Positions 1 through 4,409 of a stretch of DNA of 5,118 nt are shown here, piece by piece. Position numbers and translations under genes: made by a program. Within the stretch, counting starts at the first letter, position 1. Every line of letters starts with the position of its first letter. Source of the DNA: an uncultured Clostridia bacterium (GTDB lineage: Bacteria; Bacillota; Clostridia; Oscillospirales; Acutalibacteraceae); assembly GCA_944381295.1 (NCBI GenBank), contig CALWKP010000310.1:1-5118 (forward strand), read 5' to 3'. The notes under the pieces were generated by a model. That model had not been told where the DNA came from. It saw nothing but the letters and a program-made list of their open reading frames with translations, and ran no database searches.

Positions 1-143
1 TCTTTTAGCCAGCACTGAATGGCCCATCGACTAATTTTATACTCCCGGCTCAGTGCACATTGGCTTTCTCCTGCTCGGATTCGTGACTCCACTTCTTCCC
101 GTATCCCTAACGGATACTTTTTCATCCCTTTTTTACCGGACAT
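1..143 (-). CDS. IS3-family transposase OrfA, N-terminal part (partial)
   Basis: Translation from ATG 143 gives 47 residues starting MSGKKGMKKYPLGIREEV and running off the left edge. The opening is a familiar start for IS3-family OrfA proteins. It is followed by a helix-turn-helix pattern: a helix around residues 15-24, then SQCALSREYKISRWAIQCWLK at about 28-47, where the second helix would contact the element's inverted repeats. OrfA is normally about 90-170 residues and is joined to the DDE-bearing OrfB by a -1 frameshift; neither junction nor OrfB is in view. The SD is AGGGGG at 156-151, seven bases before the ATG. That SD lies in one arm of a strong hairpin, which suggests translational control. 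The product would act in the cytoplasm on the element's own ends. Confidence 0.8.
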   Translation of the reverse strand, partial: MSGKKGMKKYPLGIREEVESRIRAGESQCALSREYKISRWAIQCWLK

Positions 144-146
144 AGT

Positions 147-190
147 AAGACCCCCTAATGTAGTTCTATTTTCCTACATTAGGGGGCCTT
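147..190. promoter_or_regulatory. Leader hairpin of the IS3 element, masks the OrfA SD
   Basis: A perfect 13-bp inverted repeat (CCCCCTAATGTAG at 151-163, CTACATTAGGGGG at 174-186) surrounds a 10-nt loop. One mismatch then allows three further pairs (147-149 with 188-190). On the minus strand the downstream arm holds the OrfA SD (AGGGGG). RNA entering from outside the element would fold and hide that SD. On the plus strand the stem is followed by TTTTCTCT and could also act as a terminator. A weak minus-strand promoter (CGGACA 204-199, 17-bp gap, TAATGT 181-176) would start RNA within the loop, so the element's own transcript would lack the masking arm. The fold is seen; the control role is inferred from known IS systems such as IS10. 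Confidence 0.6.
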
Positions 191-194
191 TTCT

Positions 195-772
195 CTATTG
201 TCCGTTTTTACTGGTGCAGGTCAGTTCTTCCCGGTCTTTGTTCACCTCGTCAAACAGCTCTTTTGCATACCGTTTTGCCTGTTTGGGAACCGCCTTTTTC
301 GCTTGTTTCTTCAGGTCGGCGCTGGCCTTGATATGGGGGCTGTCCACGAAGATCGCTTCTGTATCCAGATACCCTTCCTCTGCGGCTGCCTTCAGCACCC
401 ATCGGAACACATATTCCACCGTGGCGTGGTTGAATCGGTGCTTGAAGTTGGAACTCACTGTAGAGAAGTGCGGCACCGCTTCGTTCAGCGGATATCCAAT
501 AAACCACCGGTATGCCAGGTTCATGCTCACTTCCTCCACTGTCCGGCGAAGCGAGGGGATCCCATAGATATGCTGGATCAGCACGATCTTGAACAGCACC
601 ACAGGGTCGACGCTTGGTCTGCCGTTGTCCTCGCAGTACAGATCCTCTACAAATTTGTAGATCTTCTTGAAATCGATTGCCGTGTCGATTTTCCGCAGCA
701 TCCCTGCGGTACCATGTTCTCCAAACTGACAAATTCAACCTGTCCTCGATTTTCTGCATCCTTTACCAGCAT
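195..772 (-). pseudogene. IS1182-family transposase, N-terminal remnant
   Basis: The true start is ATG 772, giving MLVKDAENRGQVEF and then VSLENMVPQG. It is preceded by SD AGGGTGA (784-778) with a 5-nt gap. That frame is lost near base 702; the family sequence resumes one frame over at 701 as MLRKIDTAIDF, so one base has been lost (or two gained). From 701 the frame gives the DUF772-type region (VEDLYCEDNGRPSVDPVVLF, then IYGIPSLRRTVEEVSMN) and the first catalytic Asp of the DDE triad in FVDSPHIKAS (Asp120 counted from 701). At 223/224, in the middle of a codon after DREE, it is cut by the IS3 element; the last codons to 195 belong to that element. The remaining DDE residues are absent, and a full-length protein is about 450-500 residues. 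It cannot be an active transposase. Confidence 0.88.
199..223 (-). repeat. Terminal inverted repeat of the IS3-family element
   Basis: These 25 bp form the outer end of the element, with TG at the extreme tip (223-222) and GGACA at the inner side. The partner repeat lies outside the window. The IS1182 transposase frame reads into it and picks up about nine foreign residues (LTCTSKNGQ) before a TAG stop at 195-197. Confidence 0.75.
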
Positions 773-789
773 CTTTATCACCCTGCACC

Positions 790-818
790 ATTATACCACA
801 TTTCCTTTTCCATTTCGA
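790..818 (-). promoter_or_regulatory. Promoter of the IS1182 transposase
   Basis: On the minus strand there is a perfect -10 (TATAAT, 795-790). A -35 like TCGAAA (818-813, 4 of 6 matches) lies 17 bp upstream. RNA would start near 783, at the SD itself, so the leader would be very short. The intact promoter and SD support ATG 772 as the ancestral start. Confidence 0.6.
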
Positions 819-850
819 GAAAAAGGCCACCTTTCGATGACCTTTTTCGA
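815..850. terminator. Hairpin at the outer end of the IS1182 element
   Basis: GAAAAAGG (819-826) pairs with CCTTTTTC (841-848) around a 14-nt loop, with T5 runs in the descending arm on either strand. It sits just outside the transposase -35 and could stop transcription entering the element, or be part of its terminal repeat. Only the fold is seen; the role is inferred. Confidence 0.45.
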
Positions 851-884
851 CAGGCTGTATTATATGCTTTTTTAATATTTTTTG

Positions 885-913
885 TTTACTGGTTTATCTA
901 TTTTCAATAAAAT
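885..913 (+). promoter_or_regulatory. Promoter of the PPC / solute-binding protein operon
   Basis: TTTACT (885-890, 4 of 6) and TAAAAT (908-913, 5 of 6) are separated by exactly 17 bp in an AT-rich stretch. RNA would start near 920, about 48 nt before the expected start codon at 968. The SD AGGAGG (954-959) lies in this leader. The promoter seems intact although both genes behind it are damaged. Confidence 0.6.
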
Positions 914-979
914 AAGGCCAGTGCATCACAAGAAAACAAATCCAGACTGGTAAAGGAGGTCATTATCATCGTTAAGTTT

Positions 980-1288
980 TTGGGAGAAGGGACCGGAAGG
1001 TTCCTGGTGATCAACCTGCAAAGAAGAGATTTGCTGTTAGAAAGTATTGAAGAGAAATTGAAACAGAGCGGAATCAAAAATGCAGTTATCACGAGTGCGA
1101 TTGATTCCCTGCAAAAAGCCCATTTCCATATGGTGATCTCAGACCCGGAAACCCCTTATACAGGCCATCTCGAAAACGGGACCGTGGTACTGTATCTGGC
1201 AGAAATTTCTCTGCTCAAGATAACGGGACTGAATTTGGAACGGGTCAAGGATGAAAACAATATTGCGATTCTGACAGAGAAAAAATAG
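980..1288 (+). CDS. PPC/DUF296-domain protein, internally deleted, probably inactive
   Basis: The frame reads GRFLVINLQRRDLLLESIEEK at the front and YTGHLENGTVVLYLAEISLL near the end, both typical of the PPC (DUF296) fold, a small trimeric domain seen alone in many bacteria and in plant AT-hook proteins. Bacterial PPC proteins are about 140 aa; this frame is 102 aa from TTG 980. The middle is missing: SLQKA (about residues 43-47) runs directly into HFHMVISD, skipping roughly 35-40 residues that normally hold a GxI strand. A strong SD (AGGAGG, 954-959) points 8 nt downstream to ATC 968, not to an ATG; TTG 980 lies 20 nt from the SD, too far for efficient initiation. The likely ancestral start was ATG 968. 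It precedes a sugar-binding lipoprotein gene by 37 nt, so the two were probably one operon. Exact role unknown. Confidence 0.75.
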   Translation: MGEGTGRFLVINLQRRDLLLESIEEKLKQSGIKNAVITSAIDSLQKAHFHMVISDPETPYTGHLENGTVVLYLAEISLLKITGLNLERVKDENNIAILTEKK

Positions 1289-1325
1289 TTCTCGCAGAAA
1301 AGGGTAGAGAGGGAAGGAGTTTTTT

Positions 1326-1949
1326 ATGAAAAAGATCATAGCGTTATTATTGGCATGTGTCATGACGGCTGGAATATTTGCTTCCTGTTCCAATTCCACT
1401 GCATCGTCGACGAATGCGAACCCAGGGTCTTCGGCCGTCTCGGGAGAGAAATCTTCTGAAAAGCAGGGTCCCAATGAGAACATCGATGTATGTATCGTCT
1501 CTGCCACCACGGCCGGCACGGTCATTTATCAACAGATCGACGATCTGTACAAGACCAATATGGAAGAGCATCCCAACGTGAACATTACCTTTGAAGGCTT
1601 GTCCCCGGGTGAGCTGCGCACCAAGCTTTCCGTAGAATTTGCCTCCGGTTCGCAGCTGGATGTTTCCTGGATCCCGGCATCGTATGCGCGGGAATACATC
1701 AAATCCGGCCAGATCATCGGCTGGACCCCGGTGATCGAAGAAGATGCAGAATTAAAGGGCTATTTCAGCGATGTCATGAGGAACAATGCATCCAATGAAG
1801 ATGGCCAGATCATGTTCTGCCCATCCGAACTGAGCTTTGATTCGCTGTATTACAACAAGGAGATCTTTGCGGAAAATGGTTGGGAACCGCCCACAACCTG
1901 GACGGAACTGATCGATCTGTGCGATATCAAAGCAGTTATGAAACTATAA
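1326..1949 (+). CDS. Sugar ABC transporter solute-binding lipoprotein, C-terminally truncated
   Basis: The start at ATG 1326 has a perfect SD (AAGGAG, 1314-1319) at 6 nt. Residues 1-20 are a lipoprotein signal (MKK, hydrophobic core, FASC lipobox with Cys21), followed by a Ser/Asn-rich linker to about residue 50. The mature part shows family 1 extracellular binding-protein features: VNITFEGLSPGELRTKLSVE, then ASGSQLDVSWIP, and SFDSLYYNKEIFAENGWEPP followed by TTWTELIDLC (to about 199). Such proteins bind sugars or oligosaccharides outside the membrane and pass them to a two-permease ABC transporter. Normal length is about 420-460 aa; this one stops at 207 after an unfamiliar tail, DIKAVMKL. 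The C-terminal lobe and hinge are gone, so ligand closure is not expected. No permease genes follow. The substrate cannot be told. Confidence 0.85.
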   Translation: MKKIIALLLACVMTAGIFASCSNSTASSTNANPGSSAVSGEKSSEKQGPNENIDVCIVSATTAGTVIYQQIDDLYKTNMEEHPNVNITFEGLSPGELRTKLSVEFASGSQLDVSWIPASYAREYIKSGQIIGWTPVIEEDAELKGYFSDVMRNNASNEDGQIMFCPSELSFDSLYYNKEIFAENGWEPPTTWTELIDLCDIKAVMKL

Positions 1950-1957
1950 AAACAGAA

Positions 1958-2002
1958 ATCCCCGCTATGACACGGCAAAAGGCCTCAAGTCATAGCGGGG
2001 AT
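1958..2002 (-). terminator. Terminator-like hairpin between convergent genes
   Basis: A perfect 14-bp inverted repeat (ATCCCCGCTATGAC, 1958-1971; GTCATAGCGGGGAT, 1989-2002) encloses a 17-nt loop. On the minus strand it lies 25 nt after the MATE stop codon and is followed by TTCTGTTTTTATAG, an acceptable U-rich tail. On the plus strand, where it follows the truncated binding-protein gene, no T-run follows. It therefore most likely ends the MATE transcript. Confidence 0.65.
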
Positions 2003-2027
2003 ATTGATGTACCATAAAACAGAACGA

Positions 2028-3437
2028 TCAAATTTTGATATTCAGCCATTTTCCAGAACGCACACGCAGGGACGTGAGCAGCAGGCGCATAAACTGGTCG
2101 ATCGCCAGGCCAAGCCACGCTCCGAGCAATCCGAGGTTGAGCGGATAAACCAGCAGATATCCGGAAAGCGGACGGATACAGGCGACACTGACCAGTGAGA
2201 CAACAGCGACATACTTTGTATCACCGGCTCCGCGCAGGCATCCGCTGGAAATTACCTGAGCCACCTGCATGATGACGATCACCGCGACCATACGCATGAT
2301 GAGGTCACCGTAATCGAGAATTTCGGGGTCTGAGGAAAAAAGACGGAAAATGTTGCGCCCCACGGTGGAATACACGATGGCGACCGTCACCGAGCAGAAA
2401 AGACCGAGCTTCTGACAGAAAGAGAGGTAGATCCGGGCGAGGTCACGCCGCCGTTCGCCAAGGCTTTGGCCGACCAGCGCAATGGAGGCGACTGAAAGAC
2501 CATCACCAAACGCAAAAGAAATCGTAATGACGTTCATGCCGACCTGATGCGCGGCAAATGCAGAAGTTCCAAGCCTGGCGACGATCATGGTATAGGTGAG
2601 GAACCCAAAGCGTAAGAAGAGCTGTTCTGCCAGGGAAGAAGAACCGATGTTGACAATAGTGGCCAAAGTTTCCCTGCGCAGGCGAATCATATCGCGTGAA
2701 AAACGCAGATGAAGGAACCCGGTGGGATGGGAGACGGAACAAATCGCCATACCGAGCGCGACGATGGTGCCGAGGACAGTCGCAATCGCTGCACCGGCGA
2801 CGCCGAGGCGCGGGAAACCAAGGTTTCCGCCGATTAACAAGTAGTTGAAAACGATATTGACGCCATTGGAAATCAAATTGGTTTTCATGGCGATTTTTGT
2901 ATTGCCTGCTCCGCGTTGGGCGGCGTTGATGACCATGGTGAGAACGTTAAAAATCATGCCGCCCGAGATGATACGAAAGTAGACGACAGCGCTTTCATGG
3001 GTATCCTTGTTTGTCCCGGCGAGACGCAGGACAGGTTCGGCAAAGACGATGGCGAGGACCGTAATGACAATAGAAAACAGCAAGGTCAGTGTAATCGCCT
3101 GGGCAAGCACGCGGTTAGCGCCCTCGCGGTCATTTTCACCTTTACGGCGGGCGACAAGGGCGGAGACCGCGACGTTCAGCGACATGAATACCGCTAGGCA
3201 GATGAATTTTGGTTGTGCAGTAAGACCAATGGCAGCGATTGCGAACGCGCCAAGTTGGGAGACCATGATGGTGTCCACCATGCCAACCAGGGCGACAAGG
3301 AACGATTCCAGCGTAGAAGGCCAGGCAACGCGGAAAGCGCGTTTCAAAAGGGAAGCATCATCGGGAATAGGGCCTTCGGGAGGGGAACCTTTGAGGACAC
3401 GTTGCGCAGAAAAAACTTTGGATAGCAGAGGATTCAT
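2028..3437 (-). CDS. MATE-family multidrug/toxin exporter
   Basis: This 469-aa protein has the length and pattern of a MATE exporter: about 12 membrane helices in two homologous halves, exchanging Na+ or H+ for cationic drugs or metabolites across the cytoplasmic membrane. A first helix with AWPSTLESFLVALVGMVDTI (about residues 38-57) follows a short cytoplasmic tail. A first-half loop carries QRGAGNTKIAMKTN. The second half has the matching FGDGLSVASIALVGQSLGE and CLRGAGDTKYVAVVS, as expected from the internal duplication. The frame is open upstream to 3530, but that start lies above the promoter (3476-3504). ATG 3437 has SD GGGAG 8 nt upstream, so it is preferred; GTG 3446, three codons earlier, is a weaker option. 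It appears intact and singly transcribed. The substrate cannot be read from the sequence. Confidence 0.93.
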   Translation of the reverse strand: MNPLLSKVFSAQRVLKGSPPEGPIPDDASLLKRAFRVAWPSTLESFLVALVGMVDTIMVSQLGAFAIAAIGLTAQPKFICLAVFMSLNVAVSALVARRKGENDREGANRVLAQAITLTLLFSIVITVLAIVFAEPVLRLAGTNKDTHESAVVYFRIISGGMIFNVLTMVINAAQRGAGNTKIAMKTNLISNGVNIVFNYLLIGGNLGFPRLGVAGAAIATVLGTIVALGMAICSVSHPTGFLHLRFSRDMIRLRRETLATIVNIGSSSLAEQLFLRFGFLTYTMIVARLGTSAFAAHQVGMNVITISFAFGDGLSVASIALVGQSLGERRRDLARIYLSFCQKLGLFCSVTVAIVYSTVGRNIFRLFSSDPEILDYGDLIMRMVAVIVIMQVAQVISSGCLRGAGDTKYVAVVSLVSVACIRPLSGYLLVYPLNLGLLGAWLGLAIDQFMRLLLTSLRVRSGKWLNIKI

Positions 3438-3475
3438 TCGATTCACTCCCGTCAAAATATCCGGTAATATTACAT

Positions 3476-3504
3476 ATTGTAGCACGAAATTGGATATTAG
3501 GCAA
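3476..3504 (-). promoter_or_regulatory. Promoter of the MATE gene
   Basis: On the minus strand, TTGCCT (3504-3499, 4 of 6) and TACAAT (3481-3476, 5 of 6) are 17 bp apart. RNA would start near 3469, about 31 nt before ATG 3437. Just downstream an AATAT/ATATT dyad (3456-3471, 6-nt gap) could be an operator, but it is short and AT-rich, so this is weak. Confidence 0.7.
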
Positions 3505-3568
3505 ACTATGGAACAACTGTGGCCGTCCATAAAGCGCTGCCAGGCTAAATCTGTTCCCCATCATAGTT

Positions 3569-3601
3569 GGAGGGTAAAAGCATTTTTTGCTTTTACCCTC
3601 C
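3569..3601. terminator. Perfect 13-bp hairpin with T-rich loop
   Basis: GGAGGGTAAAAGC (3569-3581) pairs perfectly with GCTTTTACCCTCC (3589-3601) around ATTTTTT. On the plus strand it is followed by TGTTTGTACT, a weak U-tail; on the minus strand by AACTATGATG, with none. Terminator or structural repeat are both possible. If it ends the 3804-4196 gene's RNA it would do so about 200 nt downstream. Confidence 0.5.
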
Positions 3602-3614
3602 TGTTTGTACTATT

Positions 3615-3688
3615 AGCAGACCCCGGCAGAGTTGTCAACGACGGCGAAGCCGTTCAATTTATCGTTGACAACTTTGATGGGGCCTGCT
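3615..3688. repeat. Long multi-part inverted repeat
   Basis: The core is a perfect 12-bp repeat (AGTTGTCAACGA, 3630-3641; TCGTTGACAACT, 3662-3673). Outside it, after a 5x5 internal loop, CCCC (3621-3624) pairs with GGGG (3679-3682), and after one mismatch AGCAG (3615-3619) pairs with CTGCT (3684-3688). Inside it is a separate small hairpin, CGGC-GAA-GCCG (3642-3652). So 21 pairs form the outer arms. Each arm contains TTGACA on one strand, a perfect -35 box, but no good -10 follows on either side. Function unknown: structured RNA, terminator or the end of a small element are all possible. Confidence 0.6.
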
Positions 3689-3803
3689 ACCTTTTGCGAA
3701 AGCTAATGAAAAGGATCCTGCCTGAGCCGCTGCCCGGTAATAACGGATGAATTCCCGCGCTTCCGATGATCTTGTGAGGGAAGTTTTCTCAAAGACAGCG
3801 GAG

Positions 3804-4196
3804 CTACGGCAGCTGCAGCAGCTCCCTTGCAATGTCCTTAGTATCTCCAACAAGCCGTTTTACCTGGGGAAGCCAGTAAAAGGTACAGGTGTTCCCGTCA
3901 AATTGAAAATAAGAAGCATCCCGGTGACATAAATAAACCTGTTTGCCCAATGCAATGGCAATTCCCAATTCTATATGCGTTCCTCTGCCCTGCGGCGTCA
4001 AGATGATAACGATATCCGCCTGTTTGACGCCTTCCAGTTCTTTTTCCCCAATGGCTTTCAGCACAGTCCCGTCGATGTCTTTCTCCAGGTGGATTGTCCA
4101 GTCATAGGTGTGTTCCCAACCAGCACATTTTAAAAGATGCGAAAGCTCGCGGACTTGTCCAGCATTTTTGAGGCTTGATGCAATAGAAAACTTCAT
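3804..4196 (-). CDS. Nucleoside 2-deoxyribosyltransferase-like protein
   Basis: The 130-aa product begins MKFSIASSLKNAGQVRELS and matches small proteins of the nucleoside 2-deoxyribosyltransferase superfamily. These have a Rossmann-like fold and swap or hydrolyse the N-glycosidic bond of (deoxy)nucleosides or nucleotides. The first strand and SSLKN loop are at 1-11, a DWT motif at 32-34, and ADIVIILTPQGRGTHIELG at about 60-78, whose Glu76 is the expected catalytic nucleophile. Length fits the family (about 120-160). The frame opens at 4280, but the promoter (4237-4265) starts RNA below that point, and ATG 4196 has SD GGGAGG 6 nt upstream. It is monocistronic and divergent from the TetM-like gene, with 213 bp between the starts. 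The real substrate is unknown; many relatives are annotated only as group-specific proteins. Role may be nucleotide salvage or clean-up. Confidence 0.8.
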   Translation of the reverse strand: MKFSIASSLKNAGQVRELSHLLKCAGWEHTYDWTIHLEKDIDGTVLKAIGEKELEGVKQADIVIILTPQGRGTHIELGIAIALGKQVYLCHRDASYFQFDGNTCTFYWLPQVKRLVGDTKDIARELLQLP

Positions 4197-4236
4197 AGCT
4201 GCCCTCCCAATATAAACGTGATTCCTTGTGTTTTCC

Positions 4237-4265
4237 ATGATATGATGGAAAAAAGTCCCTGTCAA
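4237..4265 (-). promoter_or_regulatory. Promoter of the deoxyribosyltransferase-like gene
   Basis: On the minus strand there is a perfect -35 TTGACA (4265-4260), a 17-bp gap and -10 TATCAT (4242-4237, 5 of 6). RNA would start near 4230, 34 nt before ATG 4196. It is the strongest promoter-like site in the window and fixes the gene's start. Confidence 0.8.
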
Positions 4266-4274
4266 GAAAATTGA

Positions 4275-4352
4275 ATGCAAAAAACTTTGCTGTTTCTGGA
4301 AACCTGCAAGCTTCCCGCAAAGCTTTTGGTTTTCCTGACAGCATTTTTGTGA
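4275..4352 (+). CDS. Possible leader peptide, 25 aa
   Basis: ATG 4275 opens a 25-codon frame ending TGA 4350-4352. The product begins MQKTLLFLETCK and ends LLVFLTAFL, hydrophobic and Leu-rich. Its codons cover nearly the whole hairpin at 4278-4348, so ribosome stalling or slowing there could change the fold, as in leader-peptide control of antibiotic-resistance genes such as tet(M) or erm. Against it: no clear SD lies upstream, the plus-strand promoter is weak, and a frame of this length can occur by chance. An overlapping frame from TTG 4271 is also open to TAA at about 4360. Confidence 0.25.
   Translation: MQKTLLFLETCKLPAKLLVFLTAFL
4278..4348 (+). promoter_or_regulatory. Long hairpin with T5 tail, possible attenuator
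   Basis: Three stacked stems share one axis: TGCTGT (4288-4293) with ACAGCA (4338-4343); GGAAACC (4298-4304) with GGTTTTCC (4328-4335, one bulged T); and AAGCTT (4308-4313) with AAGCTT (4320-4325) around CCCGCA. T5 follows at 4344-4348, so on the plus strand it looks like an intrinsic terminator placed before the TetM-like gene. It only works as an attenuator if transcription starts upstream of it. A weak plus-strand candidate is GTGATT (4218-4223), a 17-bp gap and TATGAT (4241-4246). Confidence 0.45.
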
Positions 4353-4358
4353 TAAAAT
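4350..4358 (+). promoter_or_regulatory. Possible extended -10 promoter of the TetM-like gene
   Basis: TGATAAAAT (4350-4358) fits the extended -10 form TGnTATAAT with one mismatch. The matching -35 (TTTTCC, 4330-4335, 17-bp gap) is poor. RNA would start near 4365, giving a 45-nt leader with a small CCTGC/GCAGG hairpin (4368-4383). This model competes with the attenuator model, in which RNA starts upstream of the long hairpin. Confidence 0.45.
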
Positions 4359-4409
4359 AAAACCGTACCTGCGTAAAAGCAGGAAATCGTACAGTCAGGT
4401 GAGAGAACT

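Larger units (their letters stand above)
1..223 (-). mobile_element. IS3-family (IS150-group) insertion sequence, one end
   Basis: Read on the minus strand, the element begins at base 223 with TGACCTGCACC, then AGTAAAAACGGACA, ending at 199. This closely resembles the terminal inverted repeat of IS150-group elements, which start TG, have a CTGCACC-like block and end in a GACA-like block. About 80 bp inside this end is the start of an OrfA-type helix-turn-helix protein (ATG at 143), the usual IS3 layout. The element continues past the left edge, so its other end, OrfB and the target duplication cannot be seen. The boundary at 223/224 is supported because the neighbouring IS1182 reading frame loses its family likeness at exactly that base. 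The assignment rests on remembered family patterns. Confidence 0.8.
224..860 (-). mobile_element. IS1182-family element, transposase 5' half (remnant)
   Basis: The region holds the transposase N-terminal part, its promoter and a hairpin at the outer side. The left limit is the sharp IS3 junction. The right limit is only estimated: likeness to an IS end fades near 850-860, beyond the hairpin at 819-848, where the sequence becomes AT-rich. I could not identify the terminal inverted repeat or a target duplication. The other half of the element, if it survives, would lie beyond the IS3 element to the left of the window. Confidence 0.6.
3505..3803. other. Gene-free intergenic region with two strong hairpins
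   Basis: Between the MATE promoter and the end of the next minus-strand gene I find no frame that I can support as a gene. The region holds a perfect 13-bp hairpin (3569-3601) and a longer multi-part hairpin (3615-3688), described separately. The stretch 3690-3803 has a minus-strand frame open from 3853 to 3659, but it starts inside the neighbouring gene, lacks an SD and matches no family I know. The region may be the remnant of a small non-coding element. Confidence 0.5.

Noticed and set aside
19..567. Long plus-strand open frame across both IS elements
   Set aside because: It is antisense to the IS3 OrfA and the IS1182 transposase, crosses the IS junction, and has no SD or recognisable domain.
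198..875. Plus-strand 225-aa open frame
   Set aside because: It mirrors the transposase codons on the opposite strand; Cys/His/Phe-rich composition without family likeness marks it as a shadow.
3438..3530. N-terminal extension of the MATE protein to an ATG at 3530
   Set aside because: The start lies above a good promoter at 3476-3504, has no SD, and the added residues are unlike MATE N termini.
2916..3750. Plus-strand open frames opposite the MATE gene
   Set aside because: They lie antisense to a clear membrane-protein gene, lack SDs and show no domain pattern.
3659..3853. Minus-strand 64-aa frame overlapping the end of the deoxyribosyltransferase-like gene
   Set aside because: It has no SD, starts inside another gene in a different frame, ends in a hairpin arm and matches no family I know.
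4197..4280. N-terminal extension of the deoxyribosyltransferase-like protein to 4280
   Set aside because: The region contains the gene's promoter, and the SD and family-typical MKF start point to 4196.
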